From Sanguinoderma infundibulare (lineage: Eukaryota > Basidiomycota > Agaricomycetes > Polyporales > Polyporaceae), in the NCBI GenBank assembly GCA_032821775.1, contig JAVLRN010000005.1, forward strand, positions 3,348,001 to 3,412,000: DNA of 64,000 nt, given 5' to 3'. The notes under the pieces are model-generated. The model was not told the DNA's origin, ran no database searches, and saw only the letters and a program-made list of their open reading frames with translations. Below, piece after piece: positions 31,488 through 43,800 of this stretch; the first letter of the stretch is position 1; every line of letters starts with the position of its first letter. The position numbers and the translations under genes are program-made.

Positions 31488-32376
31488 TCAGTAGTTGGAG
31501 AGGGAGAGGACGAAGATGTTGGGGGCGGCGTAGCCCAGACGCGCCTTGGAGTAGCCGTCCTTGCGCGAGAGCTTGTCGAAGAACACGCGCTCGCGCAGCC
31601 AGTCTGCGCAGCATGGAGAGAGGATTAGTCTCAAACCTCCATTTAGGAAGCAGAGGCCAGAGAGGGCGGACTTACCGACTCGCCTGAACTGCGTCGGCGC
31701 CACTTGAGGAGAATAGTATTGCTGCCAGCCCTGGTTCGCGGCGGACGACGCGTATCGCCGGACCTGCTCTTGCAGACGTGCGGGGAGCGAGTCGAACTCT
31801 TTCTCGGTGACCATCTTCTCGCCATACCTGTAAGCGGCACAGATTGATGAATATCCTGATCCGGCCACAATCAGGGAAGAGCGTGGACTGACTCTTTGAA
31901 GAGAGTTCCGCAGATGTCGCCGAGGGTGACGCCTTGCGGGTTCTTAACGATTGTGCACCATGGGCTGAGCTCGGTGACGATGATGATCTCCTCTACACGG
32001 GGCATCGTTGCGGGCTCTTCCTTTGCGGTGAAGGGAGTGTCGCGGTCGCGCGCTTCATGGTTGTATCCGCCGGTCTGCCCTGCGAGTCCGCGGACAAGGA
32101 TGGGACGGTTCAAGAACGGGTATTTGAGGGGGAACTGGGTGGAACGCACCGGTTGCGAGGTTAAAGATGAGCTGGAAGGACTCGCTGGTGTTGGCGAGGA
32201 TGGGATTCAGCTCCAAGTCGGTGCCGAGGAGGTACAAGTCCGTCTGGGTGAGAACGGGACCATCTAGATGAGGATTGATTGCCACGATTCGCGAATTAGC
32301 CCTTCTTCCTGAACGACAAGAGTGGTTACGACATACAGCAGCTACCGGGTGCCCACTTGCCGATCGTGTCTGCCAT
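31488..32376 (-). CDS. DUF6699-type protein, short form
   Basis: Exons 32376-32346, 32308-32150, 32079-31893, 31827-31676 and 31603-31488 give 214 residues, with the frame kept at every junction. The order of motifs is INPHLDG near the start, SPWCTIVKNP and GVTLGDICGTLF in the middle, then RRVDWLRERVFF. This is the pattern of the DUF6699 family, which is widespread in agaricomycetes and has no known function. The first intron is very short (37 nt), so the first 10 codons are the least certain part. A longer relative lies head-to-head at 33540-35098. Confidence 0.75.
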
Positions 32377-33539
32377 GGCTCCGTCGGTTCAGGGTCAAAG
32401 GTGGGGCTGATCTCGATCCTCGATCACAGAAAGGGTTGTTGGAGGTGGTGGGTGCTCCAGTAAACCACACGGAGGGTGTGTTATAAGGCGGAAGGGCGAG
32501 CCAAAGCCGTAGGGGGTGGTACAGGAAAGTTGAGAAAAGCGGGCTCGAGGAGAAGGGCTGGGGCACGAGGCGACTGCGAGTCAACTGGCGCCTGAGTGAT
32601 ATCAGATCAGATCGTCCTCGAGGTTTACACGTTGCAACTTGCCTCTGACAACGGAACAAAGGAAAATAAATCATCCAGCATCTCGGAGAACGGAGCACGG
32701 AGCACCGACGCTGCAGACGGTACCGGTGCGTACTGTGCAGATGAGTGCAAGTACAAGCTTCAGCTTCACCGCCGGTGTACAAGCGGAGTTAAGTCGGTTT
32801 CCAAAGTCTGGAGGCATTCTTAATCAAACGGTGCAACACATTTCTAAACTCAGATTTATCTCCGATTCTGCTCTGGGACCTCAAACCAAACGACCACCGA
32901 CGTTGGGTGGACGTTGGCGGCGACGTTGACGACGACGCCCACCGCCCCATCTCCGCGCTGTCGGACAACAATTATAAGGCCAGTCTGAGCCTGGTTTGAG
33001 CTGTCTGATTAAGACGGTATCAGAAACCATCATCGTGGCCATCGCTGACAATCAGGACATCCTTGGTATACCCTCCACCCTACCCTTCGACTGGCCTTCG
33101 GCCCCGCTTTCCTTCCAGCTCTGACCCATCTCTACAAAACCCTGTCGCCCGTGTTCGTATATTGTTCTCCTCATCTGGTGTTGTCGGAGCTCGCGGCACA
33201 TCGGGTGTTGAAGACCTCGCGGATCGAGTCATCTCGACCCCGTTACGTTTAAGCCAGGTGTGTTCTTCTCTGCACTTCTACCGCTCCATTGTCTGACTTC
33301 CGAGAATAGGGAGGAACTGTCTCGCACACGCCTGGAGCCCTCGTGGACAGTAAATTTCGAGTCATCGCCTCCACCATCGGCTGTGCTTCTTGTCAGTTCA
33401 GAAAAGGTATGTTACTCCTCACGCCCTTCCATTCCCCCCCCGCTTCCCATTGCTTGCCGTTCTTGTCTCACAACTGCCAAGTCATCACCGTCTAGGCCGC
33501 CGTCGCGCGAGTCAGATAACCCACGACCAACGCGCTATC
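32377..33539. other. Shared upstream region of two DUF6699 genes
   Basis: 1.16 kb between divergent starts. GTATGT at 33408 and CGTCTAG at 33490-33496 could bound an intron in the leader of the plus-strand gene. Frames such as 33390-33539 are probably leader sequence. Confidence 0.5.
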
Positions 33540-35098
33540 ATGCATTTCACTCCCGTCGTCCCGCCATTCCCATCCCCCGGCGGCGGAAGCGGCTCTCCTC
33601 TTAATCCGCCCCCGAACGTCATCCCCCAGGGCTCGCCCGCACACCAAGGACAGACTCCAGGCTGGGCACAGCAGCCTGCAGGCTTTCCCGGCCAGTCTCC
33701 ATACGTGCCCGCAAGCTTCATGACCCCCGCCTCCTACTTTATTCCGCCTGTTACGCTCCCCGGTGGGGCGACCCCCATGGTCCAGCCCAACCAGGGTTTC
33801 TCCATGGACTACACCGGCTTCCCGAATCCCGGCGCCGCTGGCGGAGGCCACACGCCATTCTCCCGTCCTGGACAACCGCCGCCGACCACGCCCTACATGG
33901 CCGCCGGCTCGCAGACTGGGTACAGCACATTCCAGCAACCTTTGCCGCCTCAAGGGATGTTTCCTATGGGTATGAGCATGGGTAGCATGGGCATGGGCAT
34001 GGGAATGCCCGGGGCGATGCCTGCAGGTATGTCTGGCGGTATGGCCTATGTACCCATGGTGCCGGGTGGTATGCCGCCGGGAGTTATGGGTGGAATGCCC
34101 GGAGGGATGCCGGGCGCGATGCCGGGCGTCATGCCCGCTGGCTACCCCTTCACCCCTGCCGCCGCCGCCGCCCCGATGCCCGGTGCGCCGCCGATGCAGC
34201 CCTCGCACTCGCAAGGTTCACGATTCCAGAACCCCAAAGAAAAAATGCCATGGGATCAGGCTGAGAACGTCAAATTCGCTGAGGGCGAGGACTGTACGTG
34301 AATACTTCTAGCGTCTTGGTCTCCCACCGACAGCTCTTCCCAGATGGTCCCGTCCTGAACACGATGCTCGTACACCGCATGAAGGCTCGGGTCGAGATCA
34401 ACCCACTTATCATGCCCCCGAACGACGCGCTCGATCGCGACTACCTCAAGTGGAACATGCTCTTCCCGACGGGCAACTGCCAGCGCTCTTCCGACCGCCC
34501 CGGTCGCTCGTGGTACAACGGCCGGAATGCTCCCGCGACGTGGCCGCGCGTCAAGTCGGTCCGCCTCATCTCGCGCGCGTTCCCGTGGTCAATCGAAGTG
34601 CCGGCGACGAACCCCGACATCGGTGTGACGTGCGGGGACGTGATCGAGGCGATCCACACGAGCATGTACACGCGCCTCTCGCAGCCGCAGTACGACAACA
34701 GCTCGCGGGGCCAGCGCCGCCTGCTCTCCGAATCATTCTATCACAACCGCTCGACGGCGCACGGCGTGCCCGGTGGCCGCTTGCAGCAGACGCTGCTCAG
34801 GTGCGACTGGCTCGGCCAGGACACGATGTTCGGCGGGATCGTGGACGACGAGCGGTTCGTGCGCGAGGTGTCCAAGGACCACTTGCCGTGCACGTTCGAG
34901 CTCAAGTGCGTCAAGCGGTACCCGATGACGGAGGCGGAGATCCGGGAGCAGGAGCTTCGCGACCGCGAGGAGGAGGAGCGGGTGATGCGCAGGCGCTCTC
35001 GGGCGACCTCGCGCGCAACCTCGCGCACGGGGTCGAGCAGGCCGCCCACGCGGCCGCCGAGCAGGGTGATGGACGACGACTCCTCGTCCACGTCATGA
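33540..35098 (+). CDS. DUF6699-type protein with Met/Gly/Pro-rich N-terminal region
   Basis: Exons 33540-34293 and 34344-35098 give 502 residues. The first 250 residues are low-complexity, first Pro/Gly/Gln-rich, then strikingly Met/Gly-rich (for example [16 protein letters not shown] at about 142-157). The DUF6699 domain follows at about 255-460: [54 protein letters not shown] and [12 protein letters not shown]. The C-terminus is Arg/Ser-rich ([15 protein letters not shown]). The acceptor CTTCCCAG was chosen because it gives GEDYGPVLN in frame; an earlier CGACAG would shift the frame. The function is unknown. Confidence 0.88.
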
Positions 35099-35749
35099 CC
35101 GCCGCGTCTCATCCGACACGCGGTCGTAGATGGTCATATCCTCTCGCAGGTTGGGTTATGACCTCCCCATCGCTACGCACACAATCACGATCATCACGGT
35201 TTATTTTTCTCTGCCGTTGGTTCAACTATTCCACACCCGGTCCGTTTGGTGGAGGCTCGTTGGATTCTCTCGTGTGTTGCTCGTTGCTGTCTGTTGTTTA
35301 TCGTCTAACTGCAGGTGTTGTTGTAAACCCTAACCGATGTAGTACTAGTCTCTCGTCTTTGCTTCGTGAATTCATAACCCATACATACTACGGTAGATGC
35401 TTACCGTCGCGGATGTGCATTGTTTACTTTGGTGTGCTAAGAAGGTGCTAATAGACGTCTGTCGTGTCGAAACACCGTTCATGTTCAAGTGTTTGGCCTG
35501 AATTCTCGCACGGGTGGACGAAATCGTGTGGGCAGTTTAACCACTCCGATTCGAACAGGCCGATCGTGTCGCGTACGTATATGTATTCCGTTATCAGCTG
35601 ACGTATGCGAAGCTCCGACATCAGCAAACCGGATTTGAGCTTTACAGAGACCTGTAATAATCCATAGAGCTCTGTAGGCATCGTAGTGGTTCGTAGGTGC
35701 CTCACAGCATTATACAATTCAGCATCTGGCTCTGCAGCCATTTGACGTA
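35099..35749. other. 3' flank of the DUF6699 gene, no gene seen
   Basis: No coding or RNA feature is supported. The 97-codon minus-strand frame 35448-35741 matches nothing I know. Confidence 0.5.
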
Positions 35750-36550
35750 TGTGACGATATCCTACAGTCTATAGCGGAGCGTGCTCCAGGGCCCTGTAGG
35801 ATTTCACCGGAACCGGGGGAAATACTGCAGTGGCCTGTCGGATAGGTGCGTGGTCCCTGTAGTGCCATGTAAGATCAATGGGGAGATATTGTAGCACCAT
35901 GTAGGACTGATAGGGAGATATGGTAGAGGACTACAATAGTCCCCCGGCGTATGGTAGTGTACGGTGAAAGGCTGTAGTTGCCGTATAGTGGGCTTCCTCG
36001 CAGGCATTGCTCTGGTGTGACTGCTCACCCACGGCCACGCAACACACACGAAATCTAATAGCAGTCAAAATCATCGAGCGACTTGGACTTGGACAGTGAC
36101 GCAGACGAGGGCAGTGGTGATGACTTCAAGGGCATTGAAGGCGATGGCGGTCGTGCCGAGGATGACGATGATGATGGGGTAGATCCGGAGTATGCAAGTA
36201 TGGGCTATACACCCTTATGAAATCTTCTAGTCTCGCTTTTATATCTCTGTTGTGCGCCCTGGTCCTACTGCACTGAATATCTGCCAAGTATTTCTCCTGG
36301 GCTATACCTGTTGTATTGCTCTGCAATACTTGGCCGCACACCGCGGATGAATTGCATCACTTTGCAGTGATTTACGGCACAGCTACATTGCTCTGTAATC
36401 ATTTCTATCACCCGGTGGCAGCATTACAGGGCTCTACAATGATTTATCGCATGCGGCGGAACCCTGCAGGATTCCATCGTATCCGATGACTTCCTACAGA
36501 GTCCTAGACGGTGGGGCCGGATCCGGCAACATCCTGCATAGCCCCTTAGC
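35750..36550. repeat. Degenerate short-unit repeats
   Basis: Related units recur on one strand around a CTGTAGGATT-like core. Examples are CCCTGTAGGATTTCACCGG (35794), CCCTGCAGGATTCCATCG (36462), TCTACAATGATTTATCGCA (36433), CTGTAATCATTTCTATCACC (36394) and TTTGCAGTGATTTACGGCAC (36361). At 35869-35930 two near-identical units of about 32 bp containing CCATGTA and GGGAGATAT stand in tandem. No open frame is conserved. Probably an old minisatellite or the remains of a non-coding element. Confidence 0.6.
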
Positions 36551-37033
36551 GCCTAGCATAGCCCTGCAGGCATGTCGTCGAATTACTCACCCATATACGA
36601 ACTTGGTCAAGCGTAGCTGGTTCAAAGGGCACCTTGATGCACTTAACGAGGTGACCGACGTTGAGTCGGAAAACGGCCAACCGTAAGCGTGCGGAAGAAC
36701 CATTCCAGATAGACTGAGCGGTAACGTAGGATACAGCGAGTGATATTGCGACGCGATGCCTAGCAGCGAACAGCAATGCAAGTGTGTGTAGTAGCTACAA
36801 ATGTGCGAGGTGGCGAATTACAGTATGTACAGGCGCGCCGCCACCACCAGCAGCGCACAAGGATTACACTATGTGAGGTGTCGGAACCGTGCCGTGTACA
36901 AAGAGTCAATGTCATGTCCGTGCAAAGCGTCGTAAGAGGATCAGCGAGTGAAAGTAAAAAACATGTACGTGTCCAAAGAAAGTCGAAGGGGAAACACACA
37001 ACACTACTACTTGAGTCCATCGTCATCTCGAGC
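36551..37033. other. Intergenic, no gene seen
   Basis: 3' flank of the minus-strand Cys-rich gene. No feature is supported. Confidence 0.55.
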
Positions 37034-40000
37034 TCATCGCAGGAACGGATTGCGCGACCCGCCCGAGCTCCCCGTGTGCGTCGGCTGCAGCCAGTACGCA
37101 CCGCGCTGCGGCTCGTCCTCCCTGTGGCCCTGCTGCGATACTGACCGCGCGTACTCCTGCGCCGGGGTCGGCGCAGACGTCTGGGTAGGGGGATCCGGCA
37201 GCCAGCTGCTATACGTCGTGGAGCTCGAGTAGCGCACGTCGGGTGGGGGAACGTCGCGCACGGGCAATCGGGGCTCGGGCGCACGCCGCGGCTGGCCGGT
37301 GACCTGAGAGTAGAGCGACTCCTGCGCGAGATCGTTCACCGGCAGCTTGCGGTCACGATCCGAGCCGCGGCTGCTGGCCTTGTGCGAGTGTCGGTCGCCG
37401 TCGTACGAGTGCAGCGAAGGGAGCGGGGAGGGCGCACGGCTCGAGCCCGCGCGCGAGTACTCGTACGCGTCCAGGAGGTTGTCCATGTCCTTCTCGTGCT
37501 TCAGCTCCGACGCGCGCGCCTTTGCCATGTCGCGCTCGTGGTGCCCGTCCTCCGCGAGGCGCATCTTCTCGCGGAAGCCATCCAGACGGGCCTCCTCGGC
37601 AGCGCGGAGCTTCTCGAGGCGGATCTCGTTGGGGTTGTCCGGGAGCATCCAGCGCTGGCCCTTCTTGTGCCCAAAGAGCCTCTCGCCGAAACGCGCCAGG
37701 CGGTGGCGCCAGTCGCCGGGGCGGTCGAGGCGCTTCGCCGCCGCGAAGTTCGCGGTTGCCTGGGCGCGACGCTTGCGGGCACGACGGCGCCAGCACATGA
37801 GGATGACGACGAAGATGAACGCACATCCGAGGGCCATGAGGAGAATCTCCCACCAGGCCAGAGGGCGACGAACAGTGGTGGTGGAAGTGGGGGTGTCGAT
37901 GCCGGTGATGGTAGGGAGCGGCGAGGCGGCACCCGACGCGGTGGGGACGACGACAAGATCGGACAGGCAGACACCGAGGCCGGGAATGGTGCTGGAAGTG
38001 CCGTTGCAGTTTGCGGAGACGCACGTTCCGCCGCGCAGGACTTGGCTGGAACTTGAACAAGCGAGGCAGTTGCTCGGTCCCGAGCCAGAGCAGCTCGAGC
38101 AGCTAGAGTCGCAAGACTTGCATGTCGACGATGTCGTGTCGAAGTACTGGTCTTTGCTGCATGTGGGCAGGCAGCGGCCGTTCGTCAGCACCGGGCGGTC
38201 TGAAGAACAACTCGAGCACTGGTTGAACGAGCTCCCGGAGCACGTCGCGCAATCTGAGTGGCAGGCGATGCACTGGCCAGAGGAGCTGAACGAGTTGGAC
38301 GGGCACGACGCGACACATGAGCCGTTGGACGCGAGCTGGTTGTTTGCGCACGACAAACAGAACGTGGATGATACAACACAAGTGCTGCACGAGGAGTCGC
38401 ACGCTACGTGGGACAATTGTCAACTATGGTCTTGAAATAGGTCGAATGCACTCACCAGTACAAGTGACGTTGTCCTTTGGGTCAAGGAAGGTCCCCGTAG
38501 GACAACTATCGATACACTTGCCTCCGGAGAGGACGAAGCCAGGGAGGCAACCTGTGCACTGCACCTGATCGATAGTGGATGCGACAGTGAAGGACGAGAA
38601 CTTGCAGCTGGTACACTGGTTGGGGCAAGCTAGAAGGGATGTCAGACACTCAGAGACGACGAGATGACGTATTCACTCACTATTGCACTCGTGTTTGTTG
38701 TTGTCCGCGACCAAGCTGGAACCATCGCAGACACCGTTGCCGTCCGTGCCAACGCAATTGCCGTTCAGCGTGTACTTTCCAGCTCCGCAGATGATGCACT
38801 CCGCGGAGGTGGCGCCAGTGCACGTCTGACAAAGAGGAGAGCAAGGCTCGCAGGCGGTACCATTGCTAAAACTGCCGTCAGGGCACACAGTGCCCGTCGA
38901 CGTGGTCGTTTGCGAAGCGAAGCATTCAGTGCGGTCGTTGGCGTTTTGAGTGAAGCCGGACTGGCAGGTTATGCAGTCTCCGCTTCCATCAGCGCACTGG
39001 GTGCAACCCAGGCTGCAGACTGTATCCAGGGTCAGTGACGCAAGTAAAAGGTCGGTGATATACAACGTACCTTCGCAGTTCCCGTCGTTGTTCAGAAAGA
39101 AACCGTCGGAGCACTTAGCACAGGCGGTGCCGTTGGTCGCAGTCGTCCAGCCAGGGTTGCAAGTACACTGTCCGTTGGTTCCGCAGACGCCATTCAAGCA
39201 GTTGCAAGTAGACGGAAGGTTCTTGATGAGAGGCTCGAGGCACTTGCCAGAGCCCGTCATACCATCGTCGCACTTGGCACAGTCGGCTGGGCACGCCTGG
39301 CAGGTTAGGCCGAAGAATCCGGGCGAGCAGTTCTCGCAAGAAGTGCCGTTGAAACCCGTAGGGCAGATGCATTGTCCAGAAGCAGAACATACGCCGGCGC
39401 CAGCACATGGTGGGGAGCAGGCAGCAGACTCGATGTCAAGTAGGGCTGAGAGACCGGTCGCACCTGAAGGCAACTGCGAGACGTCGGGCACGCTATCCCA
39501 AAAGATAACGCGATTGCTGGACGATCCCGCTGAGATCGCAGCCCAGACGTTCGATGACATGGCCAGAGAGCCCGGGGATATCGAAGTCTTGTTCAATGGT
39601 GTGCTTGGGAGTTGGACGAAGCTTGCATCACCAGAGTACGTGGCCTGAGGGTAGACTGCGACACCTGGTTGGAGCGCTAGATTGAGAGGGAGGGAGAGGT
39701 TGGCATCGAAGCCAGGGGATGATGAGATGGAGGCACCGGAGGACGTGAGAAGTTCATGAAGGAAGGAGGGGTCAGACGTCGAGGTGTATTGCCCCGGTAG
39801 AAGGAGAGCGTCGGTTGCAGCCCCAGACGCAGATAATACCGCGCCAACTATGCGATGTTAGCGCGAGGGGAAGGGAAGACAAGTGGCGTTACATACTGGT
39901 AGTGTTAGTGAACCCTTCGAGGCATTGCCCTGCAACGCAAACTACAGTTGGTGAAGATTGTGCGGCTATACGATAATCAGCAGAGTGCGCATAGGAACAT

Positions 40001-40065
40001 TAGGCACTGTACCCACCAAAAGATGCGCCGAAAAGGAACGAAGTCATGAAAATGCTCGACAACAT
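37034..40065 (-). CDS. Cysteine-rich type I membrane protein with furin/growth-factor-receptor-like repeats
   Basis: Six exons: 40065-40017, 39965-39897, 39847-39071, 39019-38681, 38629-38456 and 38403-37034, giving 925 residues. A signal peptide (MLSSIFMTSFLFGASFAAQ) leads to a Ser-rich ectodomain, then EGF-like and furin-type cysteine repeats (CSASGQCICPTGFNGTSC, NPGWTTATNGTAC, CDSSCSTC). One transmembrane helix lies at about 650-674 (WWEILLMALGCAFIFVVIL) with a CWRRRARKRR stop-transfer. The cytoplasmic tail is long, charged and disordered. Basidiomycetes carry this architecture under names such as growth factor receptor domain protein; its role, perhaps wall sensing, is not established. 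All introns are 49-52 nt and all in phase 1. Confidence 0.88.
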
Positions 40066-40896
40066 GTCGAGTCGTCTAGTCGTAGTAGCAGAGAAAGGTG
40101 AGAGAGCGGGGGAAAAAGTCAGTGCGCCTCACCTGAAAAGCATGTCGGCTCTTCAGGAAGTCCCCATGGTTGCATTGTTGTTCGCTGGAATGGATGGTAT
40201 CGGGTAACAGCCATTGTTTATTGTCTGACGGGGTCGGCGCATTGTCCTCGAAATATCCATTAGACGCCTGTAAACAATAGCCTTTGGGCGCCTATGATTG
40301 AGTAAGCTAGAATACAAATAGGGGTAAACATGTTACCGCCGATAAGCGCCCTCACTGGCAGCGCTCCCTTCACCATCCTAGCTAAACATATGCGGCGAGG
40401 AATGGACTTGAGACGTACCCAGCGCACCGTCTAGAGGCGGCGAGTTCCCGTTCTATGTCGAGAGTTACGAGTTAAAGGACGGATGATGGTTGTTTGGAGG
40501 TGACGTGAGTCGCCTGCGCCCCCCGGGGAGGTGTTTCTGGCGAGCTAGGATAGCAAAGCATTTGGGATCAATTCTGTCGAGGGCAGACTCTTATACGATG
40601 TCTCCCGTCATTGAACCTTATCACTTGGAATCTCGTGCCTTCTGGACAGAAGCAATGCATACAATACCGGGGAGGACTACACGAGCGCCGGAACGTCGGG
40701 ACCCGCAGGCGAATACTGTCTCCTGTATCCCGTATTCTCAGTACGGCATCAGGTGAGATTATGAACTCACCGGTATTTAGGGAGGCCGTCTGCGCGATGG
40801 TGGCGAGCAGACGACGTGTAAACAGGCGTCATACATTACTCCATATCGAAAATACATACATAATAACTTAGAGTATCAAACCATTCCCCTAGATCC
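40066..40896. other. Intergenic, no gene seen
   Basis: Between the Cys-rich gene start and the REV1 3' end. No supported feature. Confidence 0.55.
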
Positions 40897-43800
40897 TTAC
40901 TTCAACGAAAGACATCCGCCAAACTTCTTCCTCGCAGCCGCATCCATCTTCGCCTTCACCTCCCGGAACGCCCTCCACCACGCCCGCCCCACATACTCCG
41001 ACGTCACCCTCTTCGGCCTCGCCTCAGCCCCAGCCCCCTCTACCTCCGGCGCGTCCTCCCAAACACCAAAATGCCTCCTCAGCAGCACAAGCCACCACTT
41101 CACGACCGCGACCGCCTTCTCCACCCCACAGTCCGCAGACCTCTCCCCATCGACGCACTGCACGAGGAACTTCGCAAAGTAGTCCACGTCCCGCTGGTTC
41201 GGCGCGTGCTCCGTGAAGCTCCCCACCCAGCTCTCGATCACCGTCTGCACGTCCTCCTTCTCGGTAAAGCACAGCTTCTCGCCCTTTTCCTTCCCCTGCT
41301 GCTTCAGCGTCGGCGCCGGGAGGTACACCGCCTTGGGCAGCGGCGGGGGACGAAAGACGATCCCGGGAGTCCCCCGAAAGCGCGGCCCGTTAGACGGTTT
41401 CAGCACCTTGCGCTTCCCAATGTGCACGGTCACCCCTGGGGCACGGCGCGCGGCGAGCTGCTCGCGCTGCATCTCAGGCGGGAGCGCGGCGAAGACCTCG
41501 GGGTCGATGCCGTATTTACGGAGCTCGCGCTCAGAGACGGTGACGGAGGACGCGTACACGCGTTTCCCGAACAGCTTGTTCGTGGGCGAGAGCAACGGCC
41601 GGTTGCGGGGAGCGAGCTGCTTCGTTATCCGCTTGAGATTCGTGCCTTTCAGGATGGACTTCTTCTCGGGCGGCGCGGGTTCTGGCGCAGGTGATGGGCC
41701 TTTCGGCGCCGGTCCAGGGGTTGCAAACCGGCGCCGGTACTCTTGCTCGAGTTCTTTTCGAACGTCCTCGGGTAATGCCTCGAAAACTGACATGTCGACC
41801 TGAGAAAACGACGGCAAGTCGAAGTTGGTGTTTGCAACTGGGACGGGCTTGACTGCGTTCTCGATAATCTCGATATCATCTTCTTGAGAGGATGGAGGGT
41901 GAACAGTAATCTGTGGGGCCGGAAGGCGACTTGCCGAAGCTTCGGCGTGGTTCTGCTTGTTGGCTTCGACGCGCTTGAAGGGTAGGAGGGCTTGGCCGAG
42001 CTCCGCCTCCTGAGGGCCAGAGGCTTTTTCAAGCTTCTGAATTTGGATCGCGATGCCGCGCAACTCCTTCGGATCGAAGCTGAAGCCCTTGAGCATCCGC
42101 CAGGCGTGCTCTCCGATGACCTTGTCGTCGCTGGTCGCTCGTCCTCCAGGTCCGATCAGCGGCATCTGCTTGTTGTGCGACTCGCATATGCCGTGTCCAA
42201 GGAACTATTGCGCAAGATGAGCCCGAGCACAATATCATGTTTGCAGCACATACCTTGGGAGCTTCAACAGGAGCACTGGGATCTCGAGTGAGAATCCGGA
42301 GGGTGATGGACCGACCGCGCATGTCGATGCTCTTCAGCCGGCGGGAGACCTCTTCTGCCATCTGGTATATGAATGTCTCCGCTTGCCCGTTGTTCTCAAA
42401 ACGAATGCCGTACTAGATCAAACCTCGTCACGTTCGTTTAGGAAGAACGGCCAGAACAACGCACGTTGATGTCGCAAGAGACAGATTTGCGCGGCTTGTC
42501 GCTTTCCAGCTTCCGGTCGTCGATGCCTCGCAGAGCCTTGTATAGGACCTCCCCGGTGCCCTTCCCAAGGGCCTCACAGAGAACTGCCTTGCTCTTCTTG
42601 GTCAGTTCGGCCAGGTTGGTTGTTCCGAGCTTCTCCTCAGCCTTCTGGCGGGTCGAGTAACCGAAACCATGCAGCGCATCGATATCCAGCGGAGCAAGGT
42701 GCTCTGCAACATCCTCAGGGCGCAAGTGATAAGAGCCTCCCGGCTTTGCCTTTCGAGACGCAAGGCGGGCCAGCATGATGTTGTGCGCAATGCCGATGCT
42801 TACTGCACTTTATCCGTCAGCCTGATACACGCGACAAGCTTCCACAAATACTGACCTTCGCAACCAGTGACCTTCCTGACCTGCACTCGTATTGACTCCG
42901 CAAAGTCCTTGGCGGGATCGCTCCTATCGTCCACGCTTTTTGGACGCTGGGCAAGTTCCGCACGGATACGGACGACACTGCTGGTCACGTCGATCAGCGC
43001 TTCGTCTACAGACACGGCTTGAAGGTCGTCGGCGTGCGTCATGAGGATGGTATAGAATTGCAGGGAGAACTGCTTATATCTGTCCCAGTAGGTATTTCAG
43101 TTGGGGAGCGCACGTAATGAGATGGGTTGCGCGCACCGTTGGAACTCGTAGGGTATCGTCATGACGGTCGGACAAAGCTTTCGAGCCTGCTGCAAACTGC
43201 ATCACAATCTGGTAAGGTGCATGAAAGATACCAAGGCCGCTGCATAAGGACGCACCTCATACCACCTTTTATGCCAAACTTCCGCGCCTCATAGCTTGCA
43301 CTCGCGATTTCGCTCGTACTCGATCCGCCTCCCGTCGAGCCCTGCGAATGACAAACGACGACCGGCTTCCCTCGCAGGTGCGGCCGATCAACGAGGCCCG
43401 CAGATACGAAGAAGCTGTCAAAGTCACAGTGCATAATGACGCGCTCCTCGTCCGTGGTCTTCTCCTTTTCCTTCCCCTTTCCCTTACCCACTGGTGCCCT
43501 CTTCACCAACTTCGCACCTTTCATGCTCACGTCTCCTTCCATCCCTTCGCTCCCCAGTCCCCGCCCCCCAAGGTTCTCCTGTACAATCATCTCCACCGCC
43601 TCCTGGCTCACGCTCATTCTCCCTCCTGCCTCTCCCTCTCCAGCCCTGCCGCTTTGCCTCGCCATCTTCTTCCACGCCTCCACGCCTCCATTCTCCGCGC
43701 GCTCTTGCGCTTCCGCGACGAGGTTCTTCAGCTCCGCCTTCCACGTCGACAAGTGATGCAGCCGCGAGTTCTTGTAATACCCCTCGATAAAGCCCGGAGC

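Noticed and set aside
37347..38435. 362-codon plus-strand frame
   Set aside because: Antisense to the last exon of the Cys-rich membrane protein; Arg-rich composition expected from antisense reading.
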